Source: Sinotaia quadrata
Taxonomy: Eukaryota; Mollusca; Gastropoda; Architaenioglossa; Viviparidae
Reading direction: 5' to 3'
Assembly (NCBI GenBank): GCA_028829895.1
Contig: CM054182.1
Location: forward strand, 31,342,379 to 31,406,378
Length of the DNA: 64,000 bases
Position 1 is the first letter of the stretch, and each line of letters starts with the position of its first letter. Made by a program: the position numbers and the translations under genes. This document shows positions 47,660 through 59,100 of this stretch, piece by piece. The notes beneath the pieces were generated by a model. The model was not told where the DNA came from. It saw only the letters and a program-made list of their open reading frames with translations, and searched no databases.

Positions 47660-50600
47660 CTGAAAAGAAAGCAAACAAAAGTTAGGAAAGCATTAAACAT
47701 TTTAAAAAGACCATCAAGTAAACACTGTTTAAAAATGATAAATATCCAGAACTTCTGATATATCATTAAAAATATATGATAGCCATTGCCATCAGCTAAT
47801 AAAATATTTAAAACTTTTAATGTTTACTCAGTTCTTTTACAAAACCTATGATTTTACTGATTTTTATTGTTCAATGTTTGTATTTTAATTATTTAACTTT
47901 CACTTTTAGCAAAGTTCCTGAAAACAAATTTTATGCATCTGTTAAGATAATATAAGTTAAAACAAACAAAAATCTGCTGTTTTCATTTTTAATATTTTTT
48001 TTTAAGTGTAAAACATTAAACCCTGAATAAGTCAGTTGTAAATATTAAGTTTAATTACTTCTGCAGTACCACTAAATTCTAAACACTGATCTAACATAAC
48101 ATAAAAATACTTTTATAAAATATATATTCACTAACCATAAAATCAATAAGCTGCCATTTGACAATTCAAAATGATTTAAAATATTATTAATTGACAAAAC
48201 ACATGAGAAACAATTCAGACTGAATTTTCTATTGTAGTTCTCTCTCCCCACCCCCTCTACAGAATAAAAACAAGCTTTTTTATAGTAAAAAATAAATATA
48301 AATAATTGAATTGAAATACATAATAATTAATATATAAGAATGTAGTACACTTATTACAGGATGGGTGAACTAAAACCACTAATTAATGCTGCAAATGGAA
48401 AAACTAATACTGAAAGGTGTCTGTATATGTCTGTCCTTCAAAACTGGCTTTCCTAACTTCTAAGATTAGCAATTAGAGAATTACTAAAATTTGCTAAATT
48501 TAATTTTTAATTGAAAAAATACTGTACAACACATCTCCAAGACTTTTCCAGTTTTCTAAGACTTGAATTATATGTAAAACCTAATGTAATAACACTAACA
48601 GTTAAGACCAAAACTTCAATAAATGAATGTACAAAAATTACCTCTTGCTCCACTTTCTATGTTCTGTGCTTCCACTGATAATCGAATTGCTAGGTACTTA
48701 GAAAGGTGATCAACTGAAAAAGAAGTTATTAAATTTAACAAAAATTTACTAGCAAGCAAATTTTCAAAAATGGGTTGAATCATTTTCATAATGAAATAAT
48801 AATTCTGAAAGAACGTAAATTATTATTACACAATTCAAAACTACAACACTACTACTAGTACTAAGTTCTGCAGTACTACTACTAGTAGTGGTTCTATTAT
48901 AGTATTACTGTTAGTATCATTCAATGGTTAGATTTTCATTTCAGCAGTACTTAAAAATAAAATCCATTCAGATTAAGAGTCTCTCTTGAACTTAATCAAA
49001 ATGTAACCATACATTTTTAAGTGTGCTGATTTTTTTTAACTGTGTTTATATTTTCTGTGTAAATTTAAAAAAAACTGTGTTGACATTTTAAACAATGGAC
49101 TGATGCTGATCTTCGTACTTGTCTGAGCAATTCAATGGACTAAATGTAAGATATCTTTAAAAATATCAAAGTTAGTGAATAAAAATTATTCATATCTTCT
49201 ATTAATATATTAAGATGCTTACAAAATAAAACTTTAAAAAAGAAGAATTTGTTCTATGAAGCCTTGTGCCAAGCTACAATATTAATGAATTTAATTTTAA
49301 GTATCTGATATCATTGAACAGTGGTCAGAACAGCTATCAATGTATCATCTGCAAATTAGCAGATATAGCATTCTATTAATTTTTATTCATGTTCTTACAG
49401 TTACACTGATTAAGTTTCCAGTTCACAATTTCATCATCAAAATAATAATATTAATATTCAAATTATTGTACAATACAGCTCAATTTGTTATTCTTTCTTT
49501 TATAGTTTTAGTTTTACTTCACCACTGTATGCTGTTTAAAGAATAGATTTGTTAGAGATCAACTAAGTGGAGGCAAAAGATTAATAAAAAAACAAACAAA
49601 CACTGCCTACACTTTAACATTATACGGATACAGTTGATAAAGCAAACAACAGATATGACTGAAATCTAATGGGTAACTATGTCATGAAACTGTATATATA
49701 TATAAGTTGGCTGCATTTTACTACAAAATACTAGTGAAAAGAGCTCCATATGAGCCTCCTATATTTCAATTTTCATTAGTATTTTAGTAAAGTACCTTCA
49801 ATATTTAACAATGGCTTTTAAAACAATTATAAATAAAGGAAACAGACCAAGAAAACAAATTCAATACAAAGTCAAACACACATTACAGTAAATAATAAGA
49901 ATAAAATATAATAAAATAAGAATGGTGTGATTATGATTGAGTATGGCTTTATAAGTTTAAATGAACCTTCATAAACAAATTTTCTCAGTCTAAGAAAGTA
50001 AGATTATTATTACATCTATATTTATTATTTAATTGACAAATTTGTTTTTATTTAGATTACAGAAATTTTCTGTAATTCCCACACTCACATGACATTAAGT
50101 TTAATTTCATATAACATTACTCAACCATTACTTATCACTTATCAGTAATATTACTCGCAATTTTCGAGTGGAAAAGTGTCATTCTGAGCTAAAAATTAAA
50201 AAAATAGCAAATAGGCTATCATAAGGTGATATTTTCTACCAAAGAATTGGGATTTTCTACCTACTTTTTAAGAAAATAATTAATAATTTAATTATTGGCA
50301 ATCAATTTGACTAGCATTTCAAGTTAGTTGAGAGTCACGATTGCTGACAACATAAAATCAGAATAACAATAATAATGTACTCTTATGTCTTGAATACATG
50401 CCAAGCTTAGGCAAGAGGCATGCATTTTTAGTGGTATATTCGGCATTTTTTCAACTGCACATTCATACTGAACTCTGAGTCTGAAGTAACTCACAATATT
50501 CAAATCAGTTCAGATTCAAAAGTGTCAAGTGCTTCAGCAGCAAGCATCCTGAACCTGTCATACACCCCTGTTCATTTAAATCTTCAGTGTCTGTTCATCA

Positions 50601-52521
50601 CCCATTTCTTTACTATTATACTAATTTTTACTATATGAGTATTTCTAGTTAAAAATATCTACATAATTAAAACCTTCAACATGATAAGTGACAATGAAGC
50701 AGTCAAATTTATATATATATATATTTTTTAATGATACTGAAACCAAGTGCATGGAACAATCACTATCCAGAATACTGCAGCAAATAATATGTAAATCTGT
50801 AGGAGTGAATGAATCTATTGTTAATTAATTAGAGTGAAGTTGAGGTATGTTGTGCCAGAAATTAAGTCTTCAAATACAAATTTTTAAAAAAAAAAAAAAA
50901 ACAAGGTGTCAGTGGCTGAATTATACTATAGGTTAGGTAAAATGTTTTTTTAAAAATAAAAACTGCAATTGCAAATGTTACCTTTAAAAAAGAAGTAATA
51001 AAACTGAAGTATTTCTTCTTATTATTATGACAAAGATAAATATATATAGTCAATTCTTTTTCTTTATATGAAGATGGATCTAGTATTATTATATATACAA
51101 TGTTAGCAATTGCTGATGTATCTTCTCTCTTCCCCACCCCCACTGTTGGCATTCTTTCACAAGCTCGTTCTCATAATACTTTTTTTAACAGTGTCACCCA
51201 AGGCTACAATTTTTGAGGGATGATATTATTTTTTCCATGTTGAATTAATAATGCTACGCAAAGTCCATCGAATATACAGGCAAAATAAAATTATAAACAC
51301 AGCACAAGGTAATAGGCTGAGACTGAGTGTCTAGACCACTGGATGCTACAAACATTTTACATTAAAAAAATATTGGTTTTTGAAAATCTGAAAGAGCTGA
51401 CTGCTGGTCACTGCCTGGGTATACAGAAAGTTAATTTAAAAATCCACTCAACCTTTCGTTCTTTCTAACCTAGGAACTGTATCTTTCCCCTTAAAAATAT
51501 ATATATTTTTCTTGGTACTTAGGCCTGCCTGCAAAATTAACAAGTCAGATGAAGTTTAACAAAAATAAAACAATCTGAAGACAATTTAGTTCAAAATATT
51601 TTTAAAAAACAAATTATATTATTTTAGCAATATTACCACTACAACAACAAAACAGAGCATAACTGAAAGCAAATCTCATTTTTACTATTCTCTTAATTAA
51701 TTATTGACATAGTACAACACACTCAAGTATTTTATTTTACCTGTAGCATTAGCAGTGGTTTTGATGTAGCGAATCTGACTCATTCCTTCACCTTCTCCTT
51801 CCTGGGGATGTGGTCTAAATACAAGTTCTATTTCACTTACTGTCGGTGGCGCCTCTGGAACATTTTCCGGCATGCTAGCTTCATCCAAAGAATTTTCTGT
51901 ACTGGAATCATCTGAATAGGGCCTAAATCGTTTTCTTGGCGTCATGTCATTCGACGCGGACTCATCGTGTAGATCTTCATTGTGGTTTTCTCCATCGGCA
52001 TCAGGTTCTCCTTCAAGAGGTGTACTAGTGCCATCACCATCTACAGCTTGTTTGCGTACTCTCTGAGCACGATTTAGAGACTGAAGCCGTAGACCTTCTT
52101 CGATACTTTGTCGCAAGGCAGCTGTGTTGTGATGTTGGCTGAGTTTGGCAAGCACTCTCTCTTGATGTTCTTCATATTCTTCACGACTAGGGTAAATTTT
52201 AGAAATGAGGGCATCAAAATTAGGATCTGGTCTTAATGATCTTTTAGAAACTAGTTTCTTCCTGCAAGTAGGACATTCCTTATTACCGCTTCTTAATGCT
52301 GTGATAATGCAGTCCTGGCAAAAACGATGTAAACACTCTTTGGTCGTCATTGTGCTTTTCAGCATATCCAGACATATTGGACACATTAATTCACTGTGTA
52401 AACTTCGAGGAGATACAGCAATCTCTGTATTGTCGGTAATGGCTTCTTGAGGTGTTCTGTGAAGCTCGTAAAGACTTAATTCCCATGTTTTGTTAGGCGC
52501 GTGAGCTACCTCGTTCGCCAT
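47460..52521 (-). CDS. RNF2: RING2/RNF2, E3 ubiquitin ligase of Polycomb repressive complex 1
   Basis: Three exons (52521-51741, 48713-48642, 47659-47460) give a 350-residue nuclear protein; human RNF2 has 336. The N terminus carries the family signature [17 protein letters not shown]. The C3HC4 RING has C47, C50, C63, H65, C68, C71, C83 and C86; the E2-contacting Ile is kept as I49 and the nucleosome acidic-patch K-R pair as K93 and R94. An acidic, variable linker follows. A C-terminal RAWUL ubiquitin-like domain runs from [11 protein letters not shown] through [12 protein letters not shown] to [15 protein letters not shown]. Known role: with a PCGF partner it monoubiquitinates histone H2A. 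The frame is open upstream to an ATG at 52581, but that one has a poor context; ATG 52521 (AAGATGG) matches the family N terminus. The gene is divergent from the E4F1-like gene. Confidence 0.96.
48642..48713 (-). CDS. RNF2: RNF2 exon 2
   Basis: 72-nt exon with acceptor TTTTCAG and donor AGAG/GTAATT. It encodes (V)[20 protein letters not shown] followed by GAR, matching the helix of the RAWUL domain. Phase 1 in, phase 1 out. It is too short to show up as an open reading frame. Confidence 0.92.
51741..52521 (-). CDS. RNF2: RNF2 exon 1 (RING and linker)
   Basis: Codes from the preferred start to AATGCTACAG/GTAAAATA. It contains the complete RING finger, the acidic linker and the first RAWUL strand. 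The exit is after the first base of a Val codon. The frame extends 20 codons further upstream to a weak ATG. Confidence 0.95.
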
Positions 52522-52524
52522 CTT
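52517..52524 (-). promoter_or_regulatory. YY1/PHO-like motif over the RNF2 start codon
   Basis: AAGATGGC on the minus strand (GCCATCTT on plus) contains the YY1/PHO core GCCAT and overlaps the chosen ATG, a position common for YY1 sites in animal promoters. A second AAGATGGC occurs at 53236-53243 inside E4F1 intron 1. Confidence 0.35.
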
Positions 52525-52537
52525 TTCAGTTAGTATA

Positions 52538-52549
52538 TACGCATGCGCG
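52538..52549. promoter_or_regulatory. NRF1-like palindromic site
   Basis: TACGCATGCGCG matches the 12-bp NRF1 consensus YGCGCAYGCGCR at 11 of 12 positions. It lies 17 bp upstream of the RNF2 start codon, where NRF1 sites often mark CpG-type promoters. Motif match only. Confidence 0.45.
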
Positions 52550-53025
52550 TTCGGAACTTTTGTAGCAAGGGGTCGATTCATAGACAGCTTTTTTGTTTGT
52601 TATTTGTTTAATTGTAAACTTTCTTTTGGGTGCAATATTTTTTTTTAAAACTGCAAATTCATTATTGTAAGAATAGTAATGATGCCACATTCTTTTTTTT
52701 AGCAAATTGTAGACTTTTTATACAAAAATATAGTTAGAGTAGAGTTTATCGGGCTTTTTAAAAAATTCAAGTGAATATAATTTGGGACGATTGCATACTA
52801 TTATTTAAATGTCACAGCTATATGTTTATTGCCTCTAATCGCAAAACGTGTCTATCGCTATGGATGAAGCAAGTATTCTTTGAAATCAGTTGCTGCAAAC
52901 AGTCTAATTATAGTTTATAATTTTAGTTTTGTTTAACTTTCGTTTTCTGTTACTTATTGTCTTTCTATATGACCCCCTAATCAATCGGCAAAGTCCGTAC
53001 CGAAGAAGTTTTTAACGAACAGTGT

Positions 53026-53033
53026 TTTGGCGG
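53026..53033 (+). promoter_or_regulatory. E2F-like motif upstream of the E4F1 start
   Basis: TTTGGCGG fits the E2F core TTTSGCGS, 30 bp before the ATG at 53063. An eight-base match can arise by chance. Confidence 0.3.
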
Positions 53034-53062
53034 AGCTTGAAGGTTGTCGCAAAATACGAACG

Positions 53063-53120
53063 ATGGAAAAACAGAACGACAATCCTACAGCCGACGGTAT
53101 CACGTTGTTGGAAGCTCAAG
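53063..53120 (+). CDS. E4F1: E4F1-like exon 1
   Basis: 58 nt encoding MEKQNDNPTADGITLLEAQ, with donor CTCAAG/GTAGCA and phase 1 out. The start context is AACGATGG. A longer unspliced frame begins at 53022 in another register but does not join exon 2. Confidence 0.75.
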
Positions 53121-56100
53121 GTAGCAGACGAATTTTTAAATTGTTTAATAAGTGTTATAGTGATTGCAAGCAAAGTACATTTAATTAATTTTTGTTGTTG
53201 CCCCCCTCTCTTTAGTTTTCCTTGTCAAAACGTCCAAGATGGCTACCTTGTGGACTATATATGAGTCTAGTGCGTTGAACATTTATTTGAATCTGCTTCG
53301 TTTTTGACGAGCTAAACATTTTTGAATATCTTGGACTTTATTACATTATTTATTATTATAAATTAAATTGCCTGGATGCTATAACCAGTTATCCTATCGT
53401 TCTGTATCATATATATTATAATATAAAAGGAAGATTAACAGTAAGGAGTAATTGTATCATTAAGAGCAAAATACTGAAGGGACCCAATTCATCTGCAAAA
53501 TATTCAGCTAATGTAACTTAATATGTAGACATCAGAGATTTGGAGATTTTAAATATTTTTAAACATGTATGTATAATCTCCTTTTGTTTGTTTCATTATT
53601 CAGATCTTATGTGATGCAATTTCATATATTCGATTGTGGTTTTAAACAAATACTAAATAAATGAATTCAGTAATGCAATAGTTATAGTAGCAACTAGCAT
53701 TGAAGGGCTATAACATTTTGTCATTCAATACATTTCATTTTAATCTATTGGCTCTGTATGTAGTTTATAGCTCTGTATATAGTTTATTGTGTGTTGTTCA
53801 TCTAAATATTTAATAGATCAATAAGCTATTTTTTTATGATTTACAATTACAAAGCAATTTGTATGGTTATTTTATTGTATTTGTAGTTTACTATTTAGTA
53901 ATAGTAATATTATTTTATTTTAATAAATATTAAAATATTCAGAATTAGGACTTAAATTGATCTGCTAAATACATTCAGAAGTATTCTAAGCAGTCTTGCT
54001 CACTTTGGTGTGGCCACACATACAGTAATGTACAACTTGAATTTATTGTCTTAATTGCTTTAGTTTTATAGTTTTTCTTTTAGTCAGTATTCAGCATTTC
54101 TTATTCAGTTATTGTATTTAATGTTTTATGTACTTGCTCTAAAACTTTACACTGATTAAACTTTCTGTTTTATTACTGATACTTTGTTATAAATTTTCAT
54201 TTATAATTAGTATATTATTGTAATGTTAAGCAGACATAAATTTATATAAAAATAATAAAATATTTTAACTGTTTTCAGGCATTGTGACAGATGATGAAGA
54301 TGATGAAGATATTCATTTTTGCAAAAAATGCAAACAAGTCTTCAATAAGCTTGATGCATATCTTGAGCATAAGGTCAAACATGAGAACTTCAAAGTGGCT
54401 TACAACAGAGCATCTTGCGATCGACGCATGGTTATTCCCACTTTGGTCAGGAAGGGACAAACAAATAGTGATGCTGATGCTCAAGGGAAAAAATATCCAA
54501 GCAGCAAACAAGAAAACACCTCAGCAAAACCTAACTCCAGAAAACGTAAGGAATAAATAGCATTCCACTGTAATTTTCAAGATAATACAAGTTTTCTGTG
54601 ACTAAATATATTGTATATATATTTATACTTTACATAGAGAGGCCATCATAGTATTCAGGAAAAATTTAGAATTAAACTTACTCTTTCTTTAGAAATGTCT
54701 AATGAAATCTGATATTTTTAAAGACTTCCTGAGTGTCTACAGAACTGTGTGTTGGGTTTCTTGAGATGAACTCCATTTACTATCTTTGTATATATTTAAT
54801 TTATTAACAATGTTTATTCTGTGCCATAAGTCTAGCTGGCTAGAGTTTGTCAGGTTTTAATGCATGTAAACTTGTAAGATACCTTTTTTAAAATCTACTC
54901 CTTTACTATTTATTCTTTTATACATTTAATTCAGTAATGGTATCTGTTTTTTGTCATAACTCTACCTGACAGAATTCACCAATATTTTATTTAATTACAA
55001 TTTGTCTGCCATCCAGATTTGTCACTGTTAAGCACTGTTTGACTTTGGAAATAGCAAAGTGGAGTATTGGTGCACAATAATCCACAAACAAATCAAGAGG
55101 GCAATATAGAAAATAGAAAAATGTACTTATTAATATTATATGTAACTGAGATTTACAGTATTATTTAGGACTTATAAAAAGAAATCTATCATGTTCTTTC
55201 GCATGTTGTGAAGTATTTACAGTTCAGATCATATTTTTAACAAAAAAAAAACAATGTATTTATGAATGCATCATCACTTAACCCCTTCAATGATGGTGTA
55301 AACTGTAAGTTATTCAATAGAGGTCACATTCATGGAGAAACAACTCTTTTTCAAACTTGCTAAATATTATGTTCACTTATTTCTCTTTTGTTTTTCCTTT
55401 CTGCTTGTAACTCAAGAGATAGTGCTGGGGTTATAAAAGCACTGACACATTTCTGGGAATGAAATCTAAAAAAAATTAAAAATTTTTTTAGAATTCTGGC
55501 AGTGAAGAGGTTTATTTTCTGATTGAACAATATTTGAGCAGTTTACAATATGATAACATTAGTTTTCTGATACACACATTAAATTTAATAGTTTTACTGG
55601 CATTAGGCAGTCATATTGTTGATTCATTTAATTATGCTTAGGAAAGCATGGTAGTGTTTTTAGAGTGCTGTGCACTCTTGTACATTTATCTGCATTACCA
55701 CTCATGTTTACTGCATTAAGTGTTTCTGTTATCATCATGAATAATATGAAGTCCAGATAATCCATTTTTTAACAGTTGAGAGCCAACTATATTTATGTAT
55801 ATAAATTCAACATTAAAATTAAAATCTCAAATATTGTCTTATCAAACTTTATTTATAACCTGAACTCATTTTATTGCATTTTTTTCCTTTATTAACTTTT
55901 AAAAAATAAATAAGACTATTTTTAAACATGTGATATGATTGGTTTTTTATTTGTTTTCTTATAAATTAATGTATGCAAGACTTGAATATTACTTTACATT
56001 TTAGGCAGAAAAAGAATGCCTCAACATGATGTGCAACTGATTGCTGAAAGAAGTACATACATCTGCAATAAATGTGATCGCAAGTTCAATAGGCAAGGTT

Positions 56101-59100
56101 TTTTCTTTCTTTCTTTCTTTGTCAGTAAAAATATCATACCTCTTGCTATTGTAATTTTAACATTTGTTTGGCATGAATGAATCATGCATATATAAAGATA
56201 TTTTATTTTTCTCTCTTCAGTTTTATTCTCTTTTCTGTATTTTAGCTTCCTTTGCTTTCCAATTTTCAATAATTTTTCTTACCATCACCATGAAGATGAG
56301 TAATATATGGGTTCATTTCATTAAATGTTATTTTCCTTTTCTCACACACACACACACACACACACACCACAAATCATATAGAAAAACAAACTGACCTTTA
56401 AACCCACTACCATAGACCTGCATTATGAGAGCAGAATGTGGTTATGAATTTAAGACTGCACATCAGATTGCTGCTTTCTTCTGTTTAATGTTATACCATA
56501 TTTCTTGTACAATTGCATGAACAAGAGAAGACAACGCTTTATAAACTAAAGAATTAAAAATTTTAACATTTTTAAAATTTTAAATTATAAAAATGTAACT
56601 CTAAAGACTTTTGCATTAAAACTAACATTCAGATCTGCCTAGGGTTAGGAATTTACTGCTACATAAAGCTCTCAGAACTAAAATCCAAGAGAGTCAAAAC
56701 CATAATTTAATCCATCATAACAACAAAAATACTAAATTGATGTCCATTCACATGAACCTTATTTGGTTAAGGATTTCTTATGATTGCTATGAATTTTATA
56801 TACACTTTTGCATTTTTTATTCCCTCCCAAGACTGACAGTTAGAAGATTATGTTTACAGTACATCTACTGCATTTACCCACTCATATAGCTTTGAGACTT
56901 TAGTTCTCATTATTTTATCAACTTTGTTAAGTATTGTTGAAAATATATCCACTAAACGAGAGAAATGTGTACAGTGGCACATCTTAATGGGATTGCATTC
57001 TGAAGAACATACAGTGAAGCCATATCTTCTCAAAATTAACAGTCATACTTATTGGGTAGTCTTCTAAAGACTAATAGTGAGACCATACAAGCCTGGGATG
57101 AGACATCATTTTTCAATAAGTCCAATACAGCTAGTTTTTCATTCATTGTTGAAACAGATCACTGAGTCTTTGACTTACAGGTGAAGTACTTATTTGCATT
57201 AAGGGGCCAGTTTATGTATCATTAAATACTAGAATTGCACTCAAATGATGCTAACACTGGACAGGCCTGTCGGGACTTTGACCATTGAAGGAACAGCAGA
57301 TTCTTTCATCTCACCACTCATTTTAGTTGGCATACAGAATGGCCCATAGTGCTTCTTTTGGGGTTGTTTTTTTTTTGCATTTTGCCAAGCACACATCTCA
57401 AAATTATGTAAATTAAATGTGCATACGATGCAACTCCATTGTATTTGGTATAGCAGAGTGTCTTATTTTGTATTTTTGCTTGCACAAGATTGAAATTATT
57501 GTTTTTAATTGCTTGTTAAAATATTAGTCTTGGAGTTGGAGGAGAGGTTTATATATCCACAAAGATGGAAGAATGTGTTTTTTGTTTTTTTTTAAATTTG
57601 AACAGAGATTGTATACTACTAATAGATCCAGAAAGTGCTGGCTGGAGAGAACAATACTACTAACAAATGTTTTAGGCCTGGGGGTCTAAATATTTTATTT
57701 TTTTCTTATATAATGTATTCAATATAAGACTTTTTAAAAATATTTGTTAATGCATAAGAATAAGATTGTTTTATATACAATAAACTATTTTTATTTACCA
57801 CTTATTTAATGTCCTGTATGTTAACCTACAATTCTGCTATACTAAGTACTAGGTCTTCCACTGGTTCTGAAGCCAACATGCACACTGGCTTAATTGGAAA
57901 CCAATACATACAGACATCATTGTCCAACATCAGTGTTCAGCTATATTTTCCCTAATTCTAATTGCATCTCAAGGGGCACTGTTCTGAAAACTTCACTGTT
58001 CAACCAGGTTTACCCATTACCTCAAGAAACTTTAAAAACTATTTTCAGTGGTTTCATGTCTATATGCTGTTGTACTCTCAGCTCAAAGCCCTAAAAGAAA
58101 TTTTAAAGTGAAAATAGCATGATATTTTTTCAGATCGTCTCCTTTTGAATATTTATTTTCTATCATACTTCTGCTCAGAGAATCAGCATTATGCAAGTAA
58201 AAAAATATTTTTATATTCTTTGTCAAGAAACTTTAAAAACTATTTTCAGTGGTTTCATGTCTATAGGCTGTTGTACTCTCAGCTCAAAGCCCTAATAGAA
58301 TTTTAAAGTGAAAATAGCATGATATTTTTTCAGAATCATCTCCTTTTGAATATGGCCAGTATTTTTGCTTCTGCACTATTGAATTTGCTAAATATGATTT
58401 AATTTTGTCAGATCAGATATCACTAGAAATGGTTAGAAAATTTATCAAACCCAACTTCAGTTATAACTTTCTTTTACTGCAGAGAAGCAACACTTAAATG
58501 GCATATCGAGTATGATCATAAAGTAACAGATGCAGATGATGAAGAAGAAGAAGAAGAGAAAGACTCTGACAATGATCCTAAAGATGAGAACTTCATCATC
58601 AAGCAGGGGATAATGCCCAGACGACAAAGGGCGGATTCAGATTCCGGTCCACGCCCCCATGTATGCGAAGTTTGTACAATGGGATTTAAGGAGGTTTGTC
58701 TGGAGTCACAACACATCAATTTAGATAAAGTTATTTTCTTTAACAAACACTGTCTCTTCCTTCTGTAACATGCTGCTTTACAAGCAGTTCTGGTATAGTA
58801 TATTTATATTATTTTCTCAACATTTCAGGAATCAGATATTAAAATGCTCAGCGGTCAGAAAAGACAATTGTATTAAAACTGTCATAATCTGAGTTTTAGT
58901 ACTATGGGGCACCATCCCTCTTCCCAACCACCATCACAAAAAAATAAACAACCAGCATCTCTCAGTCTGTAAAGAAAAGACATTGTCAAATTAAATAGTA
59001 AAACAGCACAAAAGTGTACAAGGCTGCCTATCTCTCTATGAGGATAAGCCTTACCTAGTCAGAAGCACTAGCCAGTTGTCTGAATCATCATGTCTTTTGC

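Larger units (their letters stand above)
52522..53062. promoter_or_regulatory. divergent promoter region, RNF2 / E4F1-like
   Basis: 541 bp separate the two opposing start codons, so both 5' leaders and core promoters must overlap or lie within this segment unless there are untranslated upstream exons. It has no tandem repeats or obvious TATA box placement. The ends are richer in CpG than the middle. Motifs: an NRF1-like site near the RNF2 start and an E2F-like site just before the E4F1 start. Shared regulation is inferred from the arrangement. Confidence 0.7.

Noticed and set aside
52522..52581. Upstream RNF2 start at 52581 adding 20 residues
   Set aside because: Poor start context and the family N terminus begins near [10 protein letters not shown]; the downstream ATG has AAG before and G after.
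53022..53264. 80-codon frame starting MFWRSLKVV just upstream of the E4F1 start
   Set aside because: It does not join exon 2 in frame; the MEKQND frame does, with a consensus donor.
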